64,000 nucleotides of DNA from Eupeodes corollae (lineage: Eukaryota > Arthropoda > Insecta > Diptera > Syrphidae). This document shows positions 35,036 through 47,200 of this stretch, in pieces. Position 1 is the stretch's first letter. Each line of letters starts with the position of its first letter. Below the pieces are notes generated by a model that saw only the letters and a list, made by a program, of their open reading frames with translations, had not been told where the DNA came from and did not search any database. The stretch is from NCBI RefSeq assembly GCF_945859685.1, contig NC_079147.1, positions 65,936,946-66,000,945 of the forward strand, given 5' to 3'. Position numbers and translations under genes: made by a program.

Positions 35036-35575
35036 AGTTAACTTCCCATAGGAAGTTACTCCAATCGGTCCGATTTGTCGAGTTAAAAATGTTGACATTT
35101 CTCAACGTTTTAAGGTCCATAGAGTCGAAATAAAAGGTTTTTAGAGAGATGTCGTCAAGAACCAGTAGAGATATCGACTTCAAATAAATTTTTTTATAAA
35201 GATAATAATGCAAAAAGATGCAGAAAGGGCTCTCAAAAAAATTGCGTAGCAGTTTGAATAAAGGGTGAACTCCAATTAATGTTTTTTTTTTTTTATAAAT
35301 CAAAGGCACCTCGAAAATTGTAAGAACAAAAAATAATTTTATCTCCAAATCAATTTTATGCAATTAAAGATAACGTTTTCAACATCTGTTAAAATTTTGA
35401 GAAAAAATGAGTTCACAGTTTTCTCACAAAAAATTAAAAACCTTAACAAATAATACTAAAACTTGGTAAAAATTAACTTTTGACTCAAATAGCTTTTAAG
35501 AAAGTGAAAATACTGTCTTCAACCTTATTTTTTGTTTCACAGAAAACTTTGTTTTCGAAATTCAGTATCGTTTTT
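35036..35575 (-). repeat. Hairpin-ended AT-rich element, right-end fragment
   Basis: It begins with the hairpin at 35039-35058. The ACGT-rich run and part of the right block are missing, and the copy fades out after about three diverged tandem units. Confidence 0.7.
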
Positions 35576-35589
35576 TTTTTTTGTCCAGA

Positions 35590-37250
35590 TGTCATTGACT
35601 CACCTAGACGTCAAGGGTCCATTGTAATACTGTTACTCATGGGAGAGTAATGAACTTAAACAAACCAAATTTTGTGTCAATCGTTGCCAGTTCACTGGTA
35701 TTATCGAAGAAGGGATTACCGAGAAAGTTATTCCTTTTAATGGAGAGTGCTGGACATGTACATAGAAGGTGTTGGACTGTTTCCTCTTCCTCCTCGACCC
35801 CTAGCCTCAGAGCAGGTCTTCCTATGAGGCAGTGTCCTCTTATTACTCCAATTGTAGAGCTTATACTTTGTCTGCTCAGGGATATCAAGCCTTTTGACCT
35901 ATTCGCTTGGTTGCTGGGCAGGTGGTACCATGTGACCATCAAGCATTTGTTGATTCTAGAGCATATTGTTTGAGAAGATATTTGCATGTTTTTGTCTAAC
36001 ATGCAATTTCCCGGAATGTCTCTGTGTCACTGTTCCGTCATCTCATTCAGAGATGATCGGCAATCGTGGACTATATGACAGTTTGTGGTGACAGACGTGA
36101 GAGATTTAAGAGCGGCTTGGCTGTCCGAGAAGATTCGTATATCCGTGCAAGATATAACGTTTTCTTTTAGCCAGGATAATGCCTCTTTAATCGCCATTAC
36201 TCGTGCCTGAAATACACTACATTGATTGGGAAGTCTGTATAATAGACTGGGTTCAGTTGTTCCCAATAGATGCCACTTCCAACTCCGTGATGAAGCAGTT
36301 GTGCTATAGTACCTCCCTATATCGCTGGCAGTTAGTATTACGGTGATTGCGAAAACCCGTAGATGTATTTGCCACATCTTTGAGCTCAAACTGAATGTAT
36401 CTGTGGTCAGAAAAGGAATTCTCTTTTGAGACATGACAGTTTGACATCAGATTGAATTGTCAAGACAGCGGTGGTGGTGTCCTTGTCGCTGTCATTGGGG
36501 AATAAAAATACGTTTAAGTAATTTTTGACTAACATGCATGACCTTAGTTCACCTTTCTCCGATGCATACAATAGTTTATAGCCAGGAGTCCTGAGGCCTC
36601 TGATGATGGAGTTTGAGACCCACGGCTCCTGTATCAAGACGATGTCTTCCTTGTTTCTATGCAATCGGAGTATTAAGTTGTTTTCGGCCATGATGGTGTG
36701 ATGGAGATTAATTTGTATTTAATTTTTGGGGCTGTGGAGCTCGATGGTTCCACTTGTGGTGTTGCATCGACTTCTATTATTGGTGGCAGTGAAGCGTTTT
36801 TTTCCGCTGAAGGGGCTTCTGTGGGGGGCGTGTTAAGCGAATCTTCGTCTTTTTTGTAGATTCGATTCACGATTTCATCGAAACCATACCTAATCAGGCC
36901 TTTGGTCGTGGCCAGTGTTACCCACTGTCTCCTTCTCAACCTTTGGGACTTTCCAGTCGTGCGTAGGCAGGTTTGGATTACTTGCTTTGATCAATTTCAT
37001 GATCATATCTGGGCAGTTGTGTAGAGCCGGGACAAGCCATTGATCGAAAGATCTCTGATCACCAAAGGCGATGAGTTTGATACGATTTTGGTACCATCCT
37101 GCATCGGCTGTGTCTGGGAGAGGCCCCGGATTCTCCTCGATGACGGATAAAAATCTGAAACCGAGTTAAGCCTTGACGTCTGCCCATTGATCATGAGAGA
37201 TGTTACCATCCACATGACTCCTGTCAATGACCTCGGCTATGATCTTGACT
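35590..37250 (-). pseudogene. I/LOA-like LINE with internal deletion joining endonuclease to RNase H
   Basis: Read on the minus strand: ORF1 remnants (37227-36673), then the start of the endonuclease with MAENNLILRL and VLIQEPWVSNSIIRGL (36691-36560), then at about 36420-36330 an abrupt change to the RNase H domain, RLPNQCSVFQARVMAIKEAL and RIFSDSQAALKSL (36240-36110). The C-terminal HLLCTCPALSIKR follows (about 35775). The RT and most of the endonuclease are gone. FQARVMAIKE has lost the catalytic Glu (AE to AR). Same family as 1006-2070. Confidence 0.77.
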
Positions 37251-37389
37251 TTGAGTGTTGGAATGCACCTTCTACTTTTTCAGTTCAGGCTTGTCGCCCT
37301 CGAAAAACCTATTGCGTGGAATTGCCGCCCTTGGGACAGCCGAGCGTCACAGCTGTTCCAGGGGGAGAAACACTTCCAATTATCCAATT

Positions 37390-37635
37390 TGTAAAAATTT
37401 AGCAAATGCTACTAAAATTGGTAAAAGTTTGTTTTCGACTAAAAATTTATTTAGCAAAAGCAGATTTTCAAACTAAATTATTTCCTTATGTGAAAAATAT
37501 TGTTTTTAATTTAATTTTTTTAAGAATAATTCAACTGACAACTTTCTTAACACAACACGAAAACTTTTCAGCAAGACAAATCGACAGAAGGGATGTGAAG
37601 TTATCAGTGCGGATCGCATCCCATTCTTTTTGTTG
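37390..37635 (-). repeat. Hairpin-ended AT-rich element, left-end fragment
   Basis: It ends with the left-terminal block (GTTATCAGTGCGGATCGCATCCCA, given here as two parts: GTTATCAGTG and CGGATCGCATCCCA) and a short T run, and contains the AAAACTTTTCAGCAAGACAAA block found next to the left end of other copies. Confidence 0.65.
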
Positions 37636-37739
37636 TTATATGCTTTAGACGTTCACTTATTATGACGAAGAAGATTTTGTAAGCGATGTTAAGGAGACTA
37701 ATTCTTTTATACTTGGTTCAGTTTAGCTTCACCTCAAAT

Positions 37740-38045
37740 ATGGCAAAATTTACTTTTTCTTAGTAGGAAAACGAGGTTGTTGGCTTTCGTCGTCTATATT
37801 GAATGGATCATATTGCCTGGCAGCGGATTTTGGTTCGTCGTTGCCGTTATACAAGTTGCAGAACTGGTCCTTCCATATCCTCAGCATAGATTGACTGCGG
37901 CTCTACTATGATGTTTCCATATTCGTCTTTGCAGCCTTCGGTTCTATGTTTATGGATTACATCAGAATCTGTCAACATCTAAAATCACCTGCTTTTCAAG
38001 TTGTGGTCTTTTTTTCTCTTCTGCTCATTGGGCTCCTGATTAATT
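37740..38045 (-). pseudogene. RTE-like LINE fragment (c)
   Basis: It matches 55070-55215 and 51340-51440 of the longer copies: the linker upstream of the RT (minus-strand reading LRIWKDQFCNLYNGNDE-like). It is cut at both ends. Confidence 0.65.
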
Positions 38046-39306
38046 TTGAGAAAACATTCAGCATGCTTCGAACAGATTAGCGAACAGAATTATTTCTTAT
38101 TTTCACAGTTTGGTAGCACTGTTTTGGTGGTAAGGAATTTGTGATGAATTGCAAGGCCTAAGTGAAAAAAACACACTAAATTATCTTGTGCCATCAAAAT
38201 TGGGTCCATATTTAAATTTAAGCTCAATCAACGAACTACCAGATTTCTGGGAATAACCGTATGCCGATTTTTTTTCACAATTCTTAATAAAGCCTTTCAT
38301 TTTAAGTACTAAACACGTTCAAAGTCAAATTACCTATACTCATGAAAAGAAAACTCATTTACTCAAATTGCAATTCATCAATTGTGTGTCCATCTCACAA
38401 AATGACATCCAAGCTGTCATCCTAAAAGACCATCATCAGGTCAGTGATCTATAACCAAAATAAAAAAATAGTATTTTTATTATTTTGTATTTTTATTATT
38501 TTGTATAGTTATATAGTTTCTCTTAAGGAATTGTTTGTAGTGTTATATTTAACTTATTCCCTTCACAAAAAAAACATCAAAGGATATTCCAAAACAACAA
38601 ATTGTACATAAACGCAGACCTCAAGTTCAACCCTCATTAATCACTTGCATTACAAAAACTGCTGCCAGTTCTCAACCGAAATCACTTTTAGTGCTTCTTG
38701 CCATACATCCCATCATCATCAGTTGGACTGCAAAAGTGATTATCCTTAACCGTTTGCAAATTTTGTTTTATTTCTTAACTCACAACACACCAACCTACGA
38801 ATCCAAACACCACAGCCCCCAACCCCTAAAAACTACCACTCAGCTATTTTAGCAGGAAAAAGCTAATCCTTGGTTCCAGTTACTCACATTCCCAAAAAAA
38901 AAAAAAAACGAAAAAAGTACGAAGTTAACAAACAGAAAAAGAACCATATTCTAACGACGACACGACGACAAGGACGAGAATGTGAATGCACCCTAAAGAT
39001 GCACTTGAATTTTTATTTGTTTACTTCTCATTTAAATTGAAGCTGTAGAAAAAATAAAATTAAAAAATAGAAAAATTTAAAACAAAAATAAACAAACATG
39101 AGCTTTTACTTGTTTTGTTGTCATTGGGTGCTGACGAAGCAATGGCACCAGGGTGTGTGGGTAAAATGAATGCAAATGCAAGAAATTTCGAAGGATTTAA
39201 CGTAAATCCTACGAGCAGGATATTCATTAGAAAAAGGACCTACGATTTTTAGGCTCACTCTTACTCTTACACTTATTCTCCGTTAAAATATATATGCATA
39301 TAAAAA
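38046..39306. other. Gene-free host-like stretch
   Basis: AT-rich non-coding sequence. A direct repeat of ATTTTTATTATTTTGTAT is at 38470-38508. No gene was seen. Confidence 0.4.
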
Positions 39307-39589
39307 CACTTCGAGGCACATGAATAGGGACAAGCTTTTTTAGTTTTTATTTGACGATATTTTTCAAACCCTTAGGCTTTTTGGAAGAAAGTTTATTTAT
39401 ACAAGTTTAATGGCAGTTTTTTAGAAGAAGGTCATACAAGTACCTGTTTTTTGTGTCAAATGGATAGGGGAAAGATCTAAACTTATCTGTTAGACCATTT
39501 AAAGCAAAGAAAATTAAAAACAGTATTATGGTTAAGGTAAAAACTGGTTTTATTGAATGGATTAAAATAATTTTTAGTTATGTGGTCTG

Positions 39590-42000
39590 GCTTTCTAAAT
39601 TATTTCAAGTAACCTTTGGTGTATGGATTCATAGAGTACTGTCAGATAATTTAGCGAAATTTCGACCCAGTGCTGTTTTATAGCTTTAATAACATGATCG
39701 GTTCTTTGATATTGCCGTCATCCTTTGTAGACTATTCTTGAAAGCCATCCCCATAGGCTTTCCATGATGTTCAGGCCAGGAAAATATACCTAATGGCCAT
39801 GGTAATAGGTTCACATTTTGCACCTGGGATCAGGCTTTTGTTGTCCGTGCCGTATGTATTGGTGTATTATCTTGTTGGAAAGTCCCTATCTAAACACCAA
39901 ATATTTCAGAAAACTGCGGAAAAGCTCGTTTCAAAATCAATTTGTAAGTGATTTTCGTCATTTTAGAGGTAATGGTTAGGGGATTGCTTTCCATACTATT
40001 AAAAAACCTCCTTTGCTGTGCCGTTTTTCGAGAAAGATTTCTTAATTTCAGTTCCGTCCAAATTAATCGAATAAATTAAAAGAGGACGTTATGTCAAGCC
40101 CGATTCCATCCGATTTGATTTGTTGCAAAATTATTGCGTTGGCTCTTGAGTGCAGCATTCTATGGTGGTATCGTATATGGTCTGCCTTCTACACAACTCT
40201 AGCAACAGTTGATCTACTAGCATTTACCCCAGTTAATGCCTTGAATTACTAATGGAAAGCCTTGAATTTGAAGCAACTCTCACTATCAACCGGTTTTTCT
40301 GAAATGATGTGGCTTTCTCCGCTCTTTGTATTTTGTATTTTTGTATTTGTATTTGTATTTATTTATTATCATTAAGCATTTTAAAACATAGAGTCTTATT
40401 TTTAATACTTATTATGTTCAGATTTAAATTTTATAAAATTAAAAGAGGAATCAAATTAGTATGCTAAATTTACAATTTGCTTGAAGTTAAGAGAAAAGTT
40501 TTCATGATAAAAAATTAAATAACATACATTTTTAAATTCTAAGACAAAGTGATTTTTATTTTGGAAACATTTTCAGCATTTGTATAAGTTCTTTAAAGAG
40601 TTCTCAAAATGAGTGCTGCTGTGTATCCCTCTCAGGTCAGCAGGCAAGGAGTTCCACAGGGCAACAGCGTGTACAAAGAACTGTTGTTTTGAATTTCTGA
40701 ATTTGAAGGAAATGACAATTAGAACATTACTTCTTAGTGATACTGGGAACCTAAGCCTTTCGTATAGATATTCAGGAGATGAATAAGTCTAAAAAGAATT
40801 GTCAAAGTTTGATAGTTTATGTAGTTGTTGAAGGTCATGTTGAAAACACTACTTGCTTGCATCGAAACATGATCGAACCGTCGCAAGTCATAAATAAAGC
40901 GATTTGAAGTTTTCGTTTATTAGCGCTGTCAAGGGCACAGAAAATGGGACTGCCTTAGAAAAGTATTGGTAGGACAAGAGATTTTGCTATGGTCATTTTT
41001 GTTGAAACTGGAAGACAACTGGCAGATATATATAAAACCCCCAAAGCAGCATATATTCGACCAACGGCACAAGTCAAGTGATCGTCCCATGTATGTTTCT
41101 GGTTAAAAACAATCCCAAGATTCTTAACTGTTCTAACGTAGCTTAACGTTTTCCCCTCAAGTTCAATACTAGGGAAATAAGAAGTATCTATTGCAGTGTT
41201 ACTGATGACGATTGCCTGACATTTCTTAGGGTTAAGTTTAAGATGATTCTCCCTGGACCACTGGTTTAAACACATCAAATCTTCGTTTATTCTGGCAGTT
41301 GCATCTTCAACCATGCCGATTTTGTAGCTCAAATGAATTTGAACGTCGTCAGCATACATATGAATTTTGCAATGCCTGAGTACAGATGGAAGGTCATTAT
41401 TGAAAAGTGTGAATAAGAATCGATCCCTGTGGCACACCATTAGGGGTAGGGAGAAAATCCGACAGCCTAGAGTTAGCAAAAACAGCCTGATTCCGATGGC
41501 TTAGATACTGTGCTATGAGGGTTAAGGCTGAGTTTTCAAAGAAGAAGAAAGAATTCAGTTTTTTTCAGAAGAATTGTATGTGAAACAGTGTCGAACGCCT
41601 TAGAGAAATCAAGGAGAACCAGAGTTGTGACTTTATTATTATCGATTTGTTGTCGTATGTCGTCGCTTATCTTAAGAAGCGCAGTCGTACAGCTGTGTTT
41701 CGGTCTAAAGCCAGATTGCGTCGGTGTAATTAAATTCCGTGTTTCTTTCTTTGTGGTATTTTCCATACTTTTCTAAAATAATATGGCTTTCTTGACTCTT
41801 CCTTTGTAGTTTTTTCCATGCCTCTCTGGATTCTTGAGCTGTTTGTATACAACATTTGAACTTCTTCTAATTTTGCTGGCTATAAAACCGATGGTTTTTG
41901 CGAAGGTCCGGGCAGCTCGAGTTAGGTCTCTTTCCTCGATGGTTAAACCCACACCACTACCCTTGCTTTTTTATTCCATCAAATTAATACTCGTTCTAAG
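39590..42000 (-). pseudogene. Tc3-like transposase, split by a LINE
   Basis: The N-terminal piece (41965-41793) reads SGVGLTIEERDLTRAARTF, then SKIRRSSNVVYKQLKNPERH, the paired helix-turn-helix DNA-binding region of Tc1/Tc3 transposases. The C-terminal piece (40318-39590) keeps DNTPIHTART (about 39870-39842, second catalytic Asp) and NIMESLWG (about 39772, Glu), roughly 35 residues apart, fitting a DD34E transposase, and then VIKAIKQHWVEI. Stops and frame changes make it non-functional. Confidence 0.75.
40319..41768 (-). mobile_element. 5'-truncated jockey/CR1-like LINE inserted in the Tc3-like element
   Basis: It is flanked by a 24-base direct repeat (40295-40318 and 41769-41792) with only three A/G differences. 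Minus strand: LITPTQSGFRPKHSCTTALL and VLLDFSKAFDTVSH (first RT Asp, 41715-41580), a frame change, then YADDVQIHLS (about 41360, catalytic box), KLNPKKCQAI and LGIVFNQKHTWDDHL (to 41080). The C-terminal LWNSLPADLRG is near 40640. The 3' tail is (TTTGTA)n on the plus strand at 40326-40365. Confidence 0.85.
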
Positions 42001-42052
42001 CTCCCAATCAATCAGAGTAAACTTTGATCTGATTTAAAAGACACTAATAGGT

Positions 42053-42192
42053 TGATAAGTAGAGGTGAACACCAAGACTTCGTAATTCAGAATAAAGTTT
42101 TAATGTCAAAATAGGTATGCATATAAATTCAGAGTAAGTCGATGACAAGTACAGTGATTACAATATTTAATAATAAGGTTACGATTGCAACA
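42053..42192 (-). repeat. 3' LTR of the Gypsy-type element
   Basis: 140 bp, with roughly eight differences by hand alignment from the 5' LTR. It carries an AATAAAG at 42091 on the plus strand. Confidence 0.82.
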
Positions 42193-42207
42193 TCTCCTCT
42201 GCTATAA

Positions 42208-43587
42208 TTACAAAGGATGTAAGCACTTAGCATCCTTAAGAGGTTGAGGGAACCGTACAGGAGCAATTTTAGGTCGTTTTGATCTTCTAAGTTCGAGTGA
42301 ACCAGCTGGTGAATAAATATCCGCATGATTGGAAACGTGCTGGTGCACTTCTGAATTTGGTTGTGTGACTTGCGCAAATGATTTCTGCTTCGGTTCAATT
42401 TTCATATTTTTAAATGAACTCTCATCACTGATTTATCTTAAAGATGAAGAAAATTCATGGTTATTTAAATTAAAACTACCTTCCATTGAATCTTGTTTAG
42501 AACCTGGTGCAGTTTCTGAACTTTTAATGAAAGTCGAGTCTGCTTCAGGTTGATGCTTCTATAACCGTAATTGGTTTTGATGACGCATTATGTATCCTCG
42601 AACAATTTGGATACCATGTAGTTACAACCCAAAACGCTAGTAATAACTCCATTGCACCACTTCTTGGATTTCCTGTATTGTCTGGCTAGAACTTTTTGAT
42701 TTCGTTGGAATTTAGGTTTTTTTTCTTGAAAATGACATTTTATGTTGGCTCGGTAGAAAACACGAAAGCAGGTTCCTATGTTGTCGTCCGTGCAACAGCT
42801 CCGCTTTTGTGAAATAGGATACGGTGTTGCTCTATATGTCGAGAGAAACACGTTGACTGCAACATCAGTATTCTTCTCCTATTCGAAAATCTTCTTAAAC
42901 GCTTCTTTAAATGTTCGCACGAACCTTTTGGCCTGATCGTTAGAAGCAGGATGAAACGGTGCTGTTCTCCAATGTTGTAGGGAATGGTAGTGGCAAAATT
43001 CTTCAATAACCTGAGGGGTGAATTGCGTACCATTGTCCGTCACTATCGTATTTGGGAGTCCTTCCATGCAAAGACAGAGCGTCTGCGTTGACATGTTTCG
43101 CTGTAGGTCAATACTTTATTTGTATCTATAAGCCATCAATATATAAGCCCAGTTCCGGAGACGTCGCATAGTCATTTCGGGAATCTGCTTACTCGTGTTG
43201 AACATCGCCGTTAGAGGCTTGTGATCCGTCTGCAACCCGGAAATACGGTCATACAGGTACCAATGAAATCTTTTGACGCCGAAAATAATCGACACCGCCT
43301 CCTTCTCTATTTGACTATAGTGTTTCTGATGGCAGTCCAAAGTCTTGGAGGCAAATGCAATCGGCAGCTCCGAACCATCTGGAAACCGATGGGAAATGAC
43401 TGTGCCAATGCCATAACTTGACTTGAAAGACATCTGTTGCCACAATAATGGGGAGAGACACATCAAAATGCGGCAGCCGAGTTGCTTTTAGGATGCTGTC
43501 CTTCAAGCTCACAAACGCTATTTGTTGTTGCTCAGACCACACAAATTTAACCCCTTTGGCACGAAGTGAATTTAATGGACCAGCCAC
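42208..43587 (-). pseudogene. Gypsy pol: RNase H and integrase
   Basis: RNase H region 43587-43116: TDHKPLTAMF and ASKTLDCHQKHYSQIEKEA are the family motifs, split over two frames. Integrase core 43094-42879: IVTDNGTQFT with the second catalytic Asp, and HPASNDQAKRFVRTFK (normally NGQAER, so the third acidic residue position is altered to Lys). A C-terminal basic segment QRNQKVLARQYRKSKKW follows (about 42720). The His-Cys zinc-binding part is missing. The product is not functional. Confidence 0.8.
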
Positions 43588-43614
43588 CTGCGAATAGTTC
43601 GAAATAAATTGTTT

Positions 43615-44186
43615 CTAATAATTCAATTTACCAATAGCTGCTTTCATTTCTTTCACATTCGTTGGTCGAGGTAGGTAACAAAGAGCGTTTAAGTGTTTTT
43701 CGGAGGGACGTATACCATTCAAATTGAGCGTGTGCCCCAGGTATTCAAGTTCTGTTGCTGCGAACGTGCTCTTACGTTTGTTGCATCGAAATCCATTTGC
43801 TTCCAATCTCTTTAGAACTTCTTCCAAAATTTGAAGATGCTCAACTTCCGATGTGCCATCGACGACTATATCATCAATATAAATACCCACAGGCAGATCC
43901 GCAAAGATTTGTTACATTACACCTTATAACTCGCCTGGTGCGCTGCTTATCCCGTGCGGCAACCGATTGAACCTTAAAAGACCAAAAGGTGTGTTGTTCA
44001 CCACATAATCTCTCGGTGATTCGTCCAGTTCAATCTGAAGATAAGCTTCCGATAGATCAATTTTACTGAATACTTTTCTTCCACGAAGCTTGTGAAATAA
44101 ATCTCGTGGTCGAGGAAGTGGATGACGATTTCATACGATTTGTGGATTCGCCGTTGTTTTAAAATCGCCACAAATCTGTATTCCAC
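43615..44186 (-). pseudogene. Gypsy pol: reverse transcriptase
   Basis: The first part (44186-43920) is frame-broken, with residues corresponding to the FSKIDL and LPHGISSAPG blocks. The frame 43890-43615 has IYIDDIVVDG (catalytic Asp-Asp pair) and ELEYLGHTLNLNGIRPS, then the connection region (AAIGKLNY). Confidence 0.8.
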
Positions 44187-44593
44187 CTTTAGCCTTCTCG
44201 ACGATCACCACCGGTGCGTCCCATTGAGTGCGTTGAACCCAGGTCAAAATTCCCTCCACCACCAAGCCATCTAGTTTTTTTTTTTCGTTTCATCTAAAAG
44301 AGCATAAGGAATTTGACGATGACGTACAAACTTTGGCACTGCACCCTCCTTCAATTTCAAGTGAGCTTGAAAGGATGTGCATTGCCTGGCCCCGATGAAA
44401 AAAGTCTGCCGTACTTCTTGCATAACGTCTCAATGCTGTTGAGAAGAAAATCATTAGATTTGTAAAATAGAGTGCTGAACCTTTAAGCTGAAAGCTTTGA
44501 ACCAATCTAATCCCAATATGTTCGCACCAGAATCATCAACTACGAGCAAATTCATGTAATGTGTGGAATTTTCGTATGTCACCTGCATAGCCA

Positions 44594-44803
44594 CTAGCCA
44601 GTTCTCCTTTTAACCTTAGTGGTGTTCCAGCAAATGCTTGGAGAAGCTTGGTTGAAAAACAGCACTTTGGCTGCCCCCAATTTGTGGAGTCCTTTCAATC
44701 CAAATAGCGAACAAGGTGCCCCCGTGTCAACCTGGAATCTCATCGGGCACCCATTGACAAAGACATCCACCATAATCCAAGGCCTTGATTCAGTTTTCAC
44801 CAA
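44594..44803 (-). pseudogene. Gypsy aspartic protease
   Basis: FQVDTGAPCSLFGLKGLHKLG contains the D-T-G-A catalytic motif of retroviral-type proteases; the flanking WIMVDVFVNG strand fits. A frame change separates it from the RT. Confidence 0.78.
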
Positions 44804-45161
44804 TTGAAATAGCTGTCATCATACAAACAGCTGCTATGTGCCCAATTTTTTTGCAGTCATGGCAAACAGTTTTATTGTGACTACAATCGCATCTCTGATG
44901 ATAAACAAAACAGCTGGGACTGCGCGACTGATGAGAACATCCCTTTGGGGTCGATAATGCATTTACCTCCATATCATTATTGTTCTCTTTGATCGCAAAA
45001 AATGTTTTTTGCGTTGTTTCGTATGCAGTGTCTATATCCAACACATCTTTTAACTCTGGGTCAATCTTTTGTAAAGCTTGCGTTCGAACAGTGTCATGCG
45101 GAGTGAAGAGAACAATTATGTCCCGAATCATGTTATCTACGTACATGGTTCTTTTGTGCAA
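44790..45161 (-). pseudogene. Gypsy gag, nucleocapsid part
   Basis: CHDCKKIGHIAAVC is a zinc knuckle (C-x2-C-x4-H-x4-C), close to the protease frame. An upstream capsid-like helix-rich stretch (about 45160-45000) precedes it. Sequence to 45600 is gag-like but frame-broken. Confidence 0.73.
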
Positions 45162-45663
45162 GAAAACTTACAGCTGCGTGCCACACCTCGAAGATCAGCA
45201 ACCCAATCGGCATATGTTTGCCTGGCTTAATCCAAGTTTTGTGAAATTGATATCTGGCAGCTAGAACATGAATTTTTGACACGAGATGCTCACTAAGCTT
45301 CTCCGTTAGCTCTTTGAAAGACTTTGTAGATTAGTGTTCTCCCCCCTAGAGCTTCGAATCCAAGAAAGGAAAAATGTGCGCTTTTGTTTATCCTCTGAAA
45401 CTCCACACGCCTCTAAATGTTGCTCCAACTGCTTCAAGTAGGTTTCCCAGTTTTCATCTTTTTTGAACTAACAACAGTTGTGCCCCGCGTGTTTGTCTCC
45501 ATCCATGATTTCTGAGCCTCCAAAATCAGTGCCATTCAATCACTTTGTGATTTCAAAGTAGCTTTCAAGGTTGCTTTGTCCAACGTTTTATCTTATCCTT
45601 TGATAATTTCCTTGAATTATCATAATTTGTGGTTTGAAATTTAGAAAAATCCTCGTCGCCAAA

Positions 45664-47200
45664 TGATAAGTAGAGGTGAACACCAAGACTTCGTAATTCA
45701 GAATAAAGTTTTAATGTCAAAATAGGTATACATATAAATATAGAGTAAGTCAATGACAAGTTCAGTGATTACAATATTTAAAAAGAGGCTGTGATGCGAC
45801 CCACACTGATAACTTCCCATCCCGTCTGTCGATTTGTCTTGCTTAAAAGTTTGTCCATATGTACTACGTACTAGTTTCAATTTTACCAAATTTGCGTACT
45901 ATTTTTTGTAGATTTTATTTTTTATGAAAAAACGGACTGTTGGATTTTTATATAAAAATCATTGAATATTGAAAACAATATTTTCTGTAAAATAAATAAG
46001 TTTGGAGCCAATATCTAAAATTTTTGAAAAGGTATTTGAGTCGAAAATCAATTTTTACCAACTTTTGTTAAATTTTTTTAGGTTTTTAATTTTTTGTACA
46101 AAAACTGTCAATTCGATTTTATTCAAAATTTTACTGAATGTGGACAACAATATTTTTTGAAAGATAAAAGTGAATTAAAGCCAATATCTCAAATTTTTGA
46201 AAAGATATTTGAGTCGATATTCAATTTTTACCAAATTTTGTTATTTTTTTTTCGGTTTTTAATTTTTTGTAAAAAAAACTATCAATTTTATTTTTTTCAA
46301 AATCTTACTGCACGTTGAAAACAATAGTTTTTGAAAGATAAAAGTGAATCTTAGCCAATATGTCAAAGTTTTGAAAAGATGTTTGAGTCGAAAATGAATT
46401 TTAACCAACTTTTATTATTTTTTTTTTAGGTTTTTTTTTTGTAAAAAAAACTGTCGATTCGATTTTTTTCAAAATTTTACCGAATGTTAAAAACAATATT
46501 TGTTATAAGATAAAATAAATTTTAGGCCTAAATTTCAAGTTTTTGAAAAGATATTTGAATCGATGTTCAATTTTTACGAACTTTGAGTAATGTTTTTTTT
46601 TAGATTTTTATTTTCTTATAAAAAAAACCGTCAATTCGATTTTTCTCAAAATTTTATCAGATTTCAAAAACATTGTTCTCCGTTGCTCAAAATTGTTTTG
46701 GAGATGAAATTATATTTTAGTCGTTAAATTTGGAGGTGACAAATTTTTTTTTTCAGTTTTTTTTTGGTTTATAAAAAAAACCGTTAGATAGATTTTTTTT
46801 AAAAAATATATTTCTTTGAGATCACGTTACAGTTTATTATATAAAATTTAATTCAAGTGTCTAACGTTTTTGGTTCGTAAGATATTTAGGGTTAACCAAA
46901 ATGTTCACCTTTTTTTCAAACTGCTATGGTAAAAAAACCACCCACGCAATTTTCTTGAGAGCCCTTTCTGCTTTTTTTTGCCTTATTATCTGTATAACAA
47001 AATTTGTTTGGAGTCGAAATCTCTTCTGGTTCTTGAGCTATGGACAACGAAAAAAACGTCGCGAACGTACGGACGTACGGACGTACGAACGACTCTATTG
47101 ACCTTGAAACGTCGAGAAATGTCAAAATTTTTAATTTGACAAATCGGACCCATTACAAAAACTTCCTATGGGAAGTTAATAATAGGTTGCGATTACAACA
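45664..47200 (-). repeat. 5' LTR of the Gypsy-type element, split by the hairpin-ended element
   Basis: LTR bases at 45664-45781 and 47176-47200 join to reproduce the 3' LTR. Between them lies the 1394-bp AT-rich insertion. Confidence 0.85.
45782..47175 (+). mobile_element. Hairpin-ended AT-rich element inside the LTR
   Basis: Comparison with the intact LTR gives its borders: LTR …ACAATAT-TTAA, element AAAGAGGCTG…CTTCCTATGGGAAG, then TTAA-TAATAGG. The site is consistent with duplication of TTAA, TTA or TA, or with simple insertion next to a T-rich motif; the A-rich left end makes this ambiguous. The copy has about four tandem units, the subterminal repeat (near 45812 and 47165) and the ACGT-rich run (47065-47092). 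Confidence 0.83.

Larger units (their letters stand above)
42053..47200 (-). mobile_element. Gypsy-type LTR retrotransposon, degenerate
   Basis: It is bounded by 140-bp LTRs beginning TGATAAG and ending CAACA on the plus strand, with target duplication TAGGT at 42048-42052 and 47201-47205. A purine run (AGAGGAGA on the minus strand, about 42200) precedes the 3' LTR. The sequence next to the 5' LTR, TTTGGCGACGAGG, is a plausible primer binding site. Coding order gag, protease, RT, RNase H, integrase fits Gypsy (Ty3) elements. It is shorter than usual (about 3.75 kb without its own insertion) with many frame breaks. No envelope-like frame was seen. It lies in one inverted repeat of the Tc3-like element. 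Confidence 0.87.

Noticed and set aside
35650..35973. 107-codon plus-strand frame
   Set aside because: Antisense to the LINE C-terminal region with HLLCTCPAL.
42053..47200. Endogenous retrovirus with an envelope gene
   Set aside because: No envelope-like frame lies between the integrase and the 3' LTR; the coding order is that of a plain Gypsy retrotransposon.
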